DNA of 64,000 nucleotides from Bacteroidota bacterium (lineage in GTDB: Bacteria; Bacteroidota; Bacteroidia; Chitinophagales; Chitinophagaceae), in assembly GCA_018268035.1 (NCBI GenBank), contig JAFDXI010000119.1, positions 100,715 to 164,714 on the forward strand, read 5' to 3'. Positions within the stretch are counted from its first letter, which is position 1. Each line of letters opens with the position of its first letter. The notes beneath the pieces are model-generated. The model was not told where the DNA came from and did not search any database. It saw only the letters and a list, made by a program, of their open reading frames with translations. Below, in pieces: positions 35,211 to 43,393 of the stretch. Made by a program: the position numbers and the translations under genes.

Positions 35211-35780
35211 TCAATGGGGGAGGCCAATTTTTTTGTTGTATAAATTTGCAACGCTATAGCCAATAATGCTACCAATAACGGCACCACCTAATACATCAAG
35301 AGGATAATGAACACCAACATAAATTTGTCCATAACTAATAGTAGCTGCCCAAACGAAAAAAATGTATGCCCACTTGCCCAGGTAATTTCTTAATGTGAAA
35401 AAAATAAAAAATGCTGCTCCAAAATGATTCACTGCATGAGAGGAAGGGAAACTAAATCCACCGCTGCATTGTCTCAGCAACATGCGTACATGGCCCACCA
35501 TTGCCGGATCCTGGCAAGGTCTTAATCGCCCCACCCAATCTTTTATAAAACTACTACTCAACTGGTCTGTAATTACTACATTCATTGCAACAAACACAAT
35601 CCATGTCCAGGCACGCCATCCAAAATTCATCAATACAAACAATAATAAAAACAGATAAACCGGGTAAGACATAGTGACGTCACGATACCAGGGAAAATTA
35701 TGATCGAGAAATGGGGTAGTCCAAACTGTGTTGATTTTATAAAAAAGATTTTGATCAAAATTGATAAGGATATTACCCAT
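35211..35780 (-). CDS. PAP2-family membrane phosphatase
   Basis: A 189-residue integral membrane phosphatase, probably acting on phosphatidic acid, undecaprenyl pyrophosphate or a related lipid phosphate. The three catalytic motifs are present: KDWVGRLRPC (KxxxxxxRP), FPSSHAVNHF (PSxH) and SYGQIYVGVHYPLDVLGG (with His and Asp of the third motif; the usual SR is replaced by SYGQ). About five membrane helices surround them. A good promoter element lies 17 nt upstream. Confidence 0.9.
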   Translation of the reverse strand: MGNILINFDQNLFYKINTVWTTPFLDHNFPWYRDVTMSYPVYLFLLLFVLMNFGWRAWTWIVFVAMNVVITDQLSSSFIKDWVGRLRPCQDPAMVGHVRMLLRQCSGGFSFPSSHAVNHFGAAFFIFFTLRNYLGKWAYIFFVWAATISYGQIYVGVHYPLDVLGGAVIGSIIGYSVANLYNKKIGLPH

Positions 35781-35797
35781 AATTTTATTTTAATAGG

Positions 35798-35805
35798 CAA
35801 ATGTA
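35798..35805 (-). promoter_or_regulatory. Putative -7 element for the PAP2 gene
   Basis: The minus-strand read is TACATTTG, an exact TAnnTTTG match 17 nt before the ATG at 35780. Confidence 0.4.
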
Positions 35806-35935
35806 ATTATACTGCATTTACTTTTAATAGCAGTTTTTTCATAAAACTATTCATGCATTTTCTCCTTATTCTAAATTTTTATTATTATGGTAAAGATAAT
35901 TTATCAACGTTAAAACAGATTGGTGTTTTTTCAAT

Positions 35936-35943
35936 TATGTTTG
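35936..35943 (+). promoter_or_regulatory. Putative -7 element for glmM
   Basis: TATGTTTG lies 21 nt before the ATG at 35965 and downstream of the alternative TTG start at 35920, which supports the ATG. Confidence 0.4.
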
Positions 35944-35964
35944 CGCATTGCAAATAACCGAAAA

Positions 35965-37350
35965 ATGGCTTTAATAAAAAGTATATCCGGGATTAGGGGA
36001 ACGATTGGTGGTAAGCCTTCTGATTCATTAAGCCCGGTTGATATTGTAAAATTTACTGCTGCCTATTCTGTTTGGCTTAAACATCAAAATCAACAGCAAA
36101 CCTTAACAGTTGTGGTGGGAAGGGATGGACGCATTAGTGGCGCTTATGTGCAACAACTTGTGATGTCCACTCTGGTTGCGAGTGGGGTAAATATTATTAA
36201 TCTTGATTTAAGTACAACACCTACTGTGGAAATGGCAGTACTTTTTAATAATGCAAACGGAGGCATCATCGTTACTGCAAGCCATAATCCTGCCGAATGG
36301 AATGCTTTAAAATTATTGAATCACCATGGTGAATTTTTAAGTGCTGCAGATGGTGAGGCATTGCTGGCTATTGCAGAAAAGGAAGACTTTGGCTTTGTAA
36401 CAATTGATAAGCTCGGCTCAATCACAAACGATGCAACTGCACTGGATAAACATATCGAAGCGATCATTCAGTTATCATTAATTGATATTGCTGCCATTAA
36501 AAAGAAGAAATTTAAAGTGGTGGTGGACTGCATCAACAGCACCGGTGCAATTGCTGTACCCGCTTTATTAAAAGCACTTGGCATAAGAGATATCACTTTG
36601 CTGAATGATGAAATATCAGGCAGGTTTGCACATAACCCCGAACCATTACCCCAACACCTGACTGCAATTTGCAATGAAGTGAAAAAACAACATGCTGATA
36701 TCGGCATTGTCGTTGATCCTGATGTGGACAGGCTTTGCTTTATATGTGAGGATGGAAGTTTGTTTGGTGAAGAATATACTTTGGTAGCTGTTGCTGATTA
36801 TGTGTTGCAAAAAATGAAAGGCAATACGGTGAGCAATCTTTCATCTACAAGGGCTTTGAAAGATATAACTCTCAAACATGGTGGTGAATATTTTCCAAGC
36901 GCTGTGGGAGAGGTGAATGTGGTGACTAAAATGAAAGCAGTTAATGCTGTGATTGGCGGAGAAGGAAATGGTGGTGTTATTTTACCCGAGCTCCATTACG
37001 GACGTGATGCTTTGGCTGGCATTGCAATCTTTTTAACTTATCTTGCTCAAAATGGTAAAAGTGTTTTGCAGTTGCGAAAAACATACCCTGATTATTTTAT
37101 GAGCAAAAACAAAATTGAATTGAATAAGGATGTTGATGTAAAAAACATTTTTGCCCATCTGCAGAAAAAATATAAATCACGACCTGTCAATACCGAAGAT
37201 GGCCTGAAAATAGAATTTGATAATGATTGGGTGCATCTGCGCACCAGCAACACTGAACCTATTATCCGCATTTATGCTGAAAGCAATTTTGAAACTACAG
37301 CAGAAAATATTGCAAGGAGATTAATGACAGACATCAAAGAATCAATGTAA
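35965..37350 (+). CDS. glmM: Phosphoglucosamine mutase
   Basis: Interconverts glucosamine-6-phosphate and glucosamine-1-phosphate on the way to UDP-GlcNAc for peptidoglycan and lipopolysaccharide. The 461-residue protein has the N-terminal SGIRGTIGG, the phospho-Ser loop VTASHNPAEWNALK, the Mg2+ loop VVDPDVDRLCF, the sugar-binding GEGNGGVILPELHYGRD and the C-terminal phosphate-binding RTSNTEPIIRIYAE. The ATG at 35965 (MALIKSISGIRG) is chosen over an in-frame TTG 15 codons upstream. A phosphoglucomutase/phosphomannomutase role cannot be excluded from sequence alone, but GlmM is the usual assignment for this type. Confidence 0.88.
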   Translation: MALIKSISGIRGTIGGKPSDSLSPVDIVKFTAAYSVWLKHQNQQQTLTVVVGRDGRISGAYVQQLVMSTLVASGVNIINLDLSTTPTVEMAVLFNNANGGIIVTASHNPAEWNALKLLNHHGEFLSAADGEALLAIAEKEDFGFVTIDKLGSITNDATALDKHIEAIIQLSLIDIAAIKKKKFKVVVDCINSTGAIAVPALLKALGIRDITLLNDEISGRFAHNPEPLPQHLTAICNEVKKQHADIGIVVDPDVDRLCFICEDGSLFGEEYTLVAVADYVLQKMKGNTVSNLSSTRALKDITLKHGGEYFPSAVGEVNVVTKMKAVNAVIGGEGNGGVILPELHYGRDALAGIAIFLTYLAQNGKSVLQLRKTYPDYFMSKNKIELNKDVDVKNIFAHLQKKYKSRPVNTEDGLKIEFDNDWVHLRTSNTEPIIRIYAESNFETTAENIARRLMTDIKESM

Positions 37351-37353
37351 AAG

Positions 37354-38433
37354 TTATTTACCTAAAACTTGCTCCAGCTTTTGCGGTAAAGCTTCACCGC
37401 GCAAATTGCGGGCAATAATTTTTCCGGTGGGATCAACTAAAATATTCTGAGGTATTTCATTGATGTGATACATTTCTGCTACTGCATTTTGAAATTGTTT
37501 CAAATCACTTACCTGGGTCCATGTTAGATTATCATTGTGTATGGCCTGGATCCAATTGTCTTTATTAGCATCAAGTGAAACACCGAGCACTGTGAAATTT
37601 TTATCTTTATATTTATTGAATGCAGCTACCACATTGGGGTTTTCCATCCTGCAAGGCCTGCACCAGCTGGCCCAGAAATCTATCAACACATATTTTCCTT
37701 TAAATGATGATAATGAAATATTGTTGCCTGCAGTATCTGATTGTGTAAAATCAATTGCCTGTGTGCCCACTGCACCCACCTTATCCTGTTGTATGATTGT
37801 TGCAAGATTTTTTGCAAACTGGCTTTCCAATGCAACACCACTTAATTCTTTGTATCTTTTTTCCAGTAACAAGACATCACGATTGGGATCTGTATCATAA
37901 CTATATGCCAGCAACAATGCTGCAACCGGAGAATTTTTCTTTCGCTCAACAAAACGATCAACTGTGTTTTGATAAATATTATAAACCGTATTCAACATTA
38001 TCACTGCAGAATCCCGCATACCTTCTGTGGTTGCATTCATCATTTGTTTACGGTAATATCCTACATAATCATTCAAGGGTTTGATGTCATATAAAAATTC
38101 TTCATAGTCATTATTGGTAGGTGAACCTGTGATAGTGATATCATTTTCACTGTTACCTGTAATATTAATCGTGTCATTGCCCATAAACAAAACCATGCGC
38201 CTTTGCAATGATGGGAAAAGGATAATGCGTGCATCTGTATTCGGAACTGAACCCGAAAGTTGAAAGACACCATTTTGAATTGTTGTTTGTGTAATCGTAT
38301 CGGTACCGCTAAAACCTAATAACACAACTCTTGTGTTTTCAGGAACAGATTTTATTTTTCCTGTAATTAAAAAATTATTTTGTGCCTGCACCATCAAAGG
38401 CAAAATCAAAAAAATAAAAATCCATTTTTTCAT
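37354..38433 (-). CDS. TlpA-like thioredoxin-fold protein with N-terminal DUF4369-like domain
   Basis: This is a 359-residue periplasmic thiol-disulfide protein. It has a signal peptide (WIFIFLILPLMVQAQ), a beta-rich DUF4369-like domain (about residues 20-115, FLITGKIKSVPENTRVVLLG), a helical linker (about 115-215), and a C-terminal AhpC/TSA-thioredoxin domain with FWASWCRPCRMENPNV, so the CxxC redox pair is WCRPC. It ends GKIIARNLRGEALPQKLEQV. This architecture is common in Bacteroidota. It probably reduces disulfides or acts in cytochrome maturation or envelope redox balance. The gene ends 3 bp from convergent glmM. Confidence 0.92.
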   Translation of the reverse strand: MKKWIFIFLILPLMVQAQNNFLITGKIKSVPENTRVVLLGFSGTDTITQTTIQNGVFQLSGSVPNTDARIILFPSLQRRMVLFMGNDTINITGNSENDITITGSPTNNDYEEFLYDIKPLNDYVGYYRKQMMNATTEGMRDSAVIMLNTVYNIYQNTVDRFVERKKNSPVAALLLAYSYDTDPNRDVLLLEKRYKELSGVALESQFAKNLATIIQQDKVGAVGTQAIDFTQSDTAGNNISLSSFKGKYVLIDFWASWCRPCRMENPNVVAAFNKYKDKNFTVLGVSLDANKDNWIQAIHNDNLTWTQVSDLKQFQNAVAEMYHINEIPQNILVDPTGKIIARNLRGEALPQKLEQVLGK

Positions 38434-38539
38434 AGCTCTTAAATAAACTTTTTATAAACCTGTTTGCTATTGTTCATGTAATGAATACTGCGAATGAATC
38501 TTGTGCTGTATTCTTTCCATATTTCTCTGCATTCAAAAA

Positions 38540-39310
38540 TTATTTCAGTATCGAATCTAAAAATGTTTTCGTTGTCATCTCTAAATCAGCATTGTTTTCT
38601 ATTGCCTTAATATATGCAGATCCAATGATAGCGCCATTGGCATATTTACAGGCAGACTGAAAACCCTGTTTGTCTTTTATTCCAAAGCCTACCAATACCG
38701 GATTTTTTAATTGCATGTTTTGCAACCGTTGCAGATAAAGCTGTACAGCATTAAGATCCTGTTGGTTTCCTGTTGTGGATGATGATGAAACAGCATATAA
38801 AAATCCTGAACTTAATGCATCCAGTTTTCTTATCCTTTCTTCTGATGTTTCCGGTGTTACCAAAAAAATAAAATCCAAACCATACCTTTTAATAACCGGT
38901 GCATATTCTGCTTCAAACTCATGCTCAGGCAAATCAGGAAGAATTAGTCCATCAATCGCTACATCTGCTGCATACTGACAAAATTTTTCAAAACCAAATT
39001 GCAACACCGGGTTCATATAACCCATTAAAATCACTGGCACATAAATTTCTTTCCTGAATCCCTGCAACTGTTCAAATAATTTTTCAATCGTCATACCATG
39101 CTGCAAAGCCTTCGTCCCACTTGCCTGAATCACAGGGCCATCAGCCAAAGGATCGCTGTATGGCATACCAAGTTCAATAATATCTGCACCATTATTCTGC
39201 AATGTTTTCATTACTTGTAGTGTGCTTTCCGGTCCTGGAAAACCGGCAGTGCAATACACATTTAAAACATTATTCTTTTTATGTTGAAATAATTTTTCTA
39301 ACCTGCTCAT
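38540..39310 (-). CDS. trpA: Tryptophan synthase alpha subunit
   Basis: Cleaves indole-3-glycerol phosphate to indole and glyceraldehyde-3-phosphate, passing indole to TrpB. The 256-residue TIM-barrel protein has NVYCTAGFPGPESTL, the catalytic Glu in DIELGMPYSDPLADGPVIQ, catalytic Asp in GLILPDLPEHEFE, the FLVTPETSEERI phosphate loop and FGIKDKQGFQ. The ATG at 39310 (MSRLEKLF) is used; the in-frame codon further upstream is TTG. No other trp gene lies in the window, which is unusual for a gene that normally follows trpB. Confidence 0.95.
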   Translation of the reverse strand: MSRLEKLFQHKKNNVLNVYCTAGFPGPESTLQVMKTLQNNGADIIELGMPYSDPLADGPVIQASGTKALQHGMTIEKLFEQLQGFRKEIYVPVILMGYMNPVLQFGFEKFCQYAADVAIDGLILPDLPEHEFEAEYAPVIKRYGLDFIFLVTPETSEERIRKLDALSSGFLYAVSSSSTTGNQQDLNAVQLYLQRLQNMQLKNPVLVGFGIKDKQGFQSACKYANGAIIGSAYIKAIENNADLEMTTKTFLDSILK

Positions 39311-39464
39311 GAAAAAAATTGTGATGCGAATTTCAGTAATTATCCCAACAATTGTTGCATTGATTATTTTAATCAAATTATCAGGGCATTACTATTATTA
39401 TTTGTAAGCTTTAATAGCCATTAAACAAGAAAGCAAAATATCTGACGCATCTGCATGTTTTTTA

Positions 39465-40430
39465 TCATTCCTTTTTAAAATCAAACAGAGTAGCTGTAAA
39501 TTCACCACGTTCTCTTTTCTTAGTTAAAGCTGAGAAATTCCCTTTATACCGCATTGTTTCTGGCACAAGCAAATTACCAATATGCGTCATATCAACTTCA
39601 ATCTTTACATCAAAATCATAAAAACCCGCATGATAACTTAATGCATACGTACGGCCAACAACTTCCATTGTCTTCGCATCAAACATAGTTGTCATCTCAT
39701 CAACCACTATATTATTTCTGCGAAAAAAACCAAGATCATCTTTTGGTTTAATGGTAAAAATATAAACCCACTGACCATTGTGTGAATCGTAATCTAAAGT
39801 GTAATTGTATAGTTGGTGTGCATCATCATCGTATAAGTCGAGTTTGTTACCAATGAATGGTATGCCCGGTATTTTTTTGCCCGGTTCAAAAAAAAGCATT
39901 TTTAATTGCTCTTTGTGTTTATCGGTGCCGCTCTTACCGGCAGTAGAAAATTCACGGCCTGCTACAATATTGGTTTCTCCACAGGTCTTCCCTTTTGTAA
40001 GGAAAATAGAAGCATACATTTCACCTGTCAAATAATTAAAATCACCATTTGGTTTTAAGAAATCGCCTGTTGTTTTTTGTTCCAAAGTTTGGGTTGTCCT
40101 GCATCCATCATTGCGCAACTGTCTTGTTTTGCTGAAATAACTGGCTTCAGGATTATTGTGTTTATCCAGCATCCTGATATTATTGTAAGCAGAAAATTCA
40201 ATAATATGCAGGTTGCGGAAAGCTTTATAAAATGTGGTATCATTTTGTATGCGGCGCAACAGGCTTTTATAATCCATGTGGTTGCGCACTATCACTTCTT
40301 TCAATGTAAAAGTTCCTTTGTCAATGATGACAGTTGTATCTTTCCCTTCTACAATAAATGAATCCTTTTGTTGGGAATATAGACTTATAGGCAGCAGGAT
40401 TGAAAAAAAAATAACATGTTTCAACTTCAT
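39465..40430 (-). CDS. Exported protein of unknown function
   Basis: A 321-residue protein with a signal peptide (VIFFSILLPISLYSQ). After it comes a beta-rich region with an acyl/carboxypeptidase-regulatory-like feel (FTLKEVIVRNHMDYKSLLRR) and a C-terminal part with antiparallel-strand character (WVYIFTIKPKDD, MTTMFDAKTMEVVGRTYALS, FDVKIEVDMTHIGNLLVPET), somewhat like lipoprotein-carrier or LolA-type sheets. No catalytic motif was recognised. The start codon overlaps the stop of def (ATGA), so it is probably translated from the same mRNA. It is likely periplasmic or outer-membrane associated. Confidence 0.75.
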   Translation of the reverse strand: MKLKHVIFFSILLPISLYSQQKDSFIVEGKDTTVIIDKGTFTLKEVIVRNHMDYKSLLRRIQNDTTFYKAFRNLHIIEFSAYNNIRMLDKHNNPEASYFSKTRQLRNDGCRTTQTLEQKTTGDFLKPNGDFNYLTGEMYASIFLTKGKTCGETNIVAGREFSTAGKSGTDKHKEQLKMLFFEPGKKIPGIPFIGNKLDLYDDDAHQLYNYTLDYDSHNGQWVYIFTIKPKDDLGFFRRNNIVVDEMTTMFDAKTMEVVGRTYALSYHAGFYDFDVKIEVDMTHIGNLLVPETMRYKGNFSALTKKRERGEFTATLFDFKKE

Positions 40431-41005
40431 TTGGGGAAAGACATTTTGTAATCAACTTTTATTTTGCCTTTTGTTATATCCGAAAGTTTGCCTTGTAATA
40501 ATTTTCTTTTGAAGGGTTTTAAATGATCAATAAAAAGTTTGCCTTCAATATGATCATATTCATGCTGGATGATTCTTGCAGTGATGCCTTCAAAAGTTTC
40601 TATGTGATGTTTAAAATTTTCATCATCATATTCAATGGTGACAGTTTCAGGTCTTACTACATCTTCCCTGATTTTCGGGATGCTTAAGCAACCTTCATTA
40701 TAAGGCCATGGATTACCCTCTGCATTTTTTAAGTGTGCATTGATAAAAATAATTTTCCTGCCGGGTTCATCAGGATATTTGCCTTTGTCTTCATCCTCCT
40801 GGTTGGCAAAAATCTGTTCACTATCCACAATAAAGAGGCGGATGTCTTTATTAATTTGAGGAGCTGCCAGCCCCACACCGTTGCTGGCATATAATGTTTC
40901 CCACATATCCGCAATCAGTTTGTCAAGATTGGGATAATCTGGTGTTATATCTTTTGCCACCGATCTCAATACAGGCGTTCCATAAGCAACAATGGGTAAA
41001 ATCAT
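40427..41005 (-). CDS. def: Peptide deformylase
   Basis: Removes the formyl group from nascent N-terminal Met in the cytoplasm. The 192-residue metalloenzyme has all three motifs: NGVGLAAPQ, EGCLSIP (metal Cys) and QHEYDHIEG (two metal His and catalytic Glu). Length and order are normal, with a 20-residue basic C-terminal extension. It is coupled by a 4-bp overlap to the exported unknown downstream; ruvX lies 96 bp upstream on the same strand, as often seen in Bacteroidota. Confidence 0.96.
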   Translation of the reverse strand: MILPIVAYGTPVLRSVAKDITPDYPNLDKLIADMWETLYASNGVGLAAPQINKDIRLFIVDSEQIFANQEDEDKGKYPDEPGRKIIFINAHLKNAEGNPWPYNEGCLSIPKIREDVVRPETVTIEYDDENFKHHIETFEGITARIIQHEYDHIEGKLFIDHLKPFKRKLLQGKLSDITKGKIKVDYKMSFPK

Positions 41006-41101
41006 ATTAACCTTTTACTTCTTTATCTGTAATAATTAGACTCTGTCAATTTTGCGTGCGAAGATAAATATAAGCGTGTTAAGCGGAGGATAAAAAAAGC
41101 C

Positions 41102-41518
41102 TTATTCATCCAGGCTTCTCAGGTATTCCTGCAGCATGATGGCTGCAGCTATTTGATCAATATTTTCCTTTTTCCGGCGGTCTTTTTTCTTCATCCCCAT
41201 TTCTACCATAGCCTGCGATGCCAGTTTGGAAGTATAGCGTTCATCCACCGTTTCAATTTTCATACCTGGAAAATCTTTTTTGAATTTACCTATAAACTGC
41301 TGCACCAATGGTGTAGCATGCGTATCAGAATCATCGAGATTTTTTGGCTCACCCACCAACACCAGTTCAACTGCTTCCTGTTGAAAATAATTTTTTAAAA
41401 ATGGGAATAAATTATGTGTTTCCACTGTAGTTAATGAAGTGGCAATAATTTTTAACGGGTCAGTCACCGCAATACCGGTACGCTTTTTCCCATAATCAAT
41501 ACAAAGGATACGAGGCAT
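41102..41518 (-). CDS. ruvX: RuvX/YqgF-family nuclease (pre-16S rRNA maturation)
   Basis: This is a 138-residue RNase H-fold protein of the YqgF family. The N-terminal motif is RILCIDYGKKRTGIAVTDP (catalytic Asp6), with LVLVGEPKNLDDSDT (Glu) in the middle and ETVDERYTSKLA and DQIAAAIMLQEYL at the end. Family members process the 5' end of 16S rRNA; the older Holliday junction resolvase name is by analogy. Upstream of def on the same strand. Confidence 0.93.
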   Translation of the reverse strand: MPRILCIDYGKKRTGIAVTDPLKIIATSLTTVETHNLFPFLKNYFQQEAVELVLVGEPKNLDDSDTHATPLVQQFIGKFKKDFPGMKIETVDERYTSKLASQAMVEMGMKKKDRRKKENIDQIAAAIMLQEYLRSLDE

Positions 41519-41574
41519 AAATATGAAAGGAATAAATTGGTTTTTTTAAAAAAAATGATGTCTCTTCTTTTTGC

Positions 41575-42516
41575 TTAGTGATAAATAAACATATCAGCGA
41601 TTACCAATACAGCAAACACAACACTTGCAATTCCATTGGCTGTCATAAAAGCAATGTTCACCCTTCTGAGGTCATTGGGTTTTACAATGGAATGTTGGTA
41701 AATCAACATGCCGCAAAAAACTATTATTCCAATCCAATATACAAAATGAAAATGGCCGTAAATACCTGCAGCAATCACACAGGCTGCACTCATTGCATGA
41801 AGCAATTCAGAAACATGCAATGCTTTATTTTTACCAACAGTGGCTGGTATTGAATATAAATTTTGCGATTGGTCAAAATCTATATCCTGCAAAGCATAAA
41901 TAATATCAAAACCACTGACCCAGAAAATTACTGCAAGTGAAAAAAGGATTGGCAACACATCAAACCTGCCTGTTACTGCAAGATAAGCGCCAATAGGGGC
42001 GAGGCTCAAACCAAGGCCCAATACTAAATGGCATAAATTGGTAAAACGTTTGGTGTAGCTATAAAATAATATAACAAACAATGCAACGGGTGAAAGAAAA
42101 AAACAAATTTTATTGATAAAAAAACATGCAGTTATAAACAAAAAACAATTCAGCAAAACAAAACGCAATGCACTTCCAGGTGAGATTATTCCTTTCGGTA
42201 TTTCTCGGATGGCAGTCCTTGGGTTTTTTGCATCAAAACTCCTGTCGAGGTAACGGTTGAACGCCATAGCAGCGCTGCGGGCAGTGACCATACAGATTAA
42301 AACCAGCAGGAACTTTAAAGCTATTTCACCTGTAGTAAATTCAGCTAATACTTTTTGTGATGCTCCGTTAATTTGGTCATTACCACCCAACCAGGAAGCA
42401 GGTAGTGAATAAAATAAATTTGTGTATCCCAAAAAAAATCCAATCAAAGCAAAGGGTAAAGCAAAAATGGTGTGTGAAAATTTTACCAGCGACAAATAAT
42501 TCTTAACCTTATTCAT
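41575..42516 (-). CDS. UbiA-family polyprenyltransferase
   Basis: This is a 313-residue integral membrane aromatic prenyltransferase with about eight to nine helices. The first Asp-rich motif is FNRYLDRSFDAKNPRT (NxxxDxxxD), the second is DIDFDQSQNLYSIP. The sequence KFSHTIFALPFALIGFFLGY is typical of the ubiA/MqnP-like branch found in Bacteroidota and in futalosine-pathway organisms. It may prenylate 4-hydroxybenzoate or a menaquinone precursor. The ATG at 42516 (MNKVKNYLSLV) is chosen over the TTG at 42528, which overlaps a promoter element. A second, different UbiA gene lies at 61197. Confidence 0.9.
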   Translation of the reverse strand: MNKVKNYLSLVKFSHTIFALPFALIGFFLGYTNLFYSLPASWLGGNDQINGASQKVLAEFTTGEIALKFLLVLICMVTARSAAMAFNRYLDRSFDAKNPRTAIREIPKGIISPGSALRFVLLNCFLFITACFFINKICFFLSPVALFVILFYSYTKRFTNLCHLVLGLGLSLAPIGAYLAVTGRFDVLPILFSLAVIFWVSGFDIIYALQDIDFDQSQNLYSIPATVGKNKALHVSELLHAMSAACVIAAGIYGHFHFVYWIGIIVFCGMLIYQHSIVKPNDLRRVNIAFMTANGIASVVFAVLVIADMFIYH

Positions 42517-42525
42517 AATCTGCCG

Positions 42526-42533
42526 CAAAGGTA
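42526..42533 (-). promoter_or_regulatory. Putative -7 element for the UbiA-family gene
   Basis: The minus strand reads TACCTTTG, a TAnnTTTG match 9 nt before the ATG at 42516; the leader would be very short. It supports the shorter start. Confidence 0.38.
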
Positions 42534-42709
42534 ACCTCTTTGTAAAAATTATCGCTTTACTGTTGTTGTATGATTGTCATTTATTCATCCTGATTGACAA
42601 AACGCAGTGATTTTCTATTTGACAATATGGGAGACTGCCTTCAAAATATCCATCCTTAAACCAGAAAGTAGTGTTTCACAAATAAGCTTCTATTAAAGCC
42701 TAAGTGAAT

Positions 42710-43231
42710 TTAGTGATTGACAAGTTTCCATAAAACAATTCCTGCTGCTACACTTACATTTAATGAATGTTTCATCCCGTGTTGTGGAATTTCAATACAG
42801 CCATTACAACTATCCATTGCTTCGTTTTGTACACCTGTAACTTCATTGCCAAATATCACGGCAATTTTTTTGTTGCCGGGTAGTTGAAATTTTTCAAGCC
42901 CGGTACTTCCTTCTGCCTGTTCAATAGCATACACTGCATAACCGTTTTCTTTTAATTGATGAATAGCATCAGTTATTTTTTCAAACTGCATCCAGTCAAC
43001 AGTGTCAACTGCACCTAAAGCAGTTTTATGAACAGAACGGTGAGTAGGTGGTGGTGAATATCCACAGATAAAAATACATTCGATTAAAAAAGCATCTGCT
43101 GTCCTGAAGATGCTGCCAACATTATAAGCGCTGCGGATATTATCAAGTAAAACTATTATTTTATTCTTTTCAGCCTGTTTAAATTCTTCTACCGTTTTCC
43201 GGTTTAGCTCATCCATACTTAGTTTACGCAT
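42710..43231 (-). CDS. SpoU/TrmH-family RNA methyltransferase
   Basis: This 173-residue SPOUT methyltransferase probably 2'-O-methylates a tRNA or rRNA ribose. Motif 1 is NIRSAYNVGSIFRTAD, motif 2 is VIFGNEVTGV and motif 3 is IPQHGMKHSLNVSVAAGIVL, which forms the SAM-binding knot. It lacks an N-terminal substrate-binding extension, like TrmL/YibK-type members. A TAnnTTTG element (minus-strand TAATTTTG, 43236-43243) abuts the ATG at 43231, so the transcript may be leaderless or translation may start at Met6 (43216). Confidence 0.92.
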   Translation of the reverse strand: MRKLSMDELNRKTVEEFKQAEKNKIIVLLDNIRSAYNVGSIFRTADAFLIECIFICGYSPPPTHRSVHKTALGAVDTVDWMQFEKITDAIHQLKENGYAVYAIEQAEGSTGLEKFQLPGNKKIAVIFGNEVTGVQNEAMDSCNGCIEIPQHGMKHSLNVSVAAGIVLWKLVNH

Positions 43232-43279
43232 AGTGCAAAATTAATCAAGGGTTACTGAAGCTAAAAAACTTAAAACTTA

Positions 43280-43287
43280 TATATTTG
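43280..43287 (+). promoter_or_regulatory. Putative -7 element for the DUF3857 pair
   Basis: TATATTTG is an exact TAnnTTTG match 106 nt before the ATG at 43394. A leader of about 100 nt would follow. Confidence 0.42.
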
Positions 43288-43393
43288 CCCCCGTTGAATT
43301 TATTCCTAACTGATTGCTGATTTAATAAGTTGCAAGAATCCTTAAAGCTCATTTTATTTGCGCAGCTTTTAAACCACTTAAAATTGAATCCTT

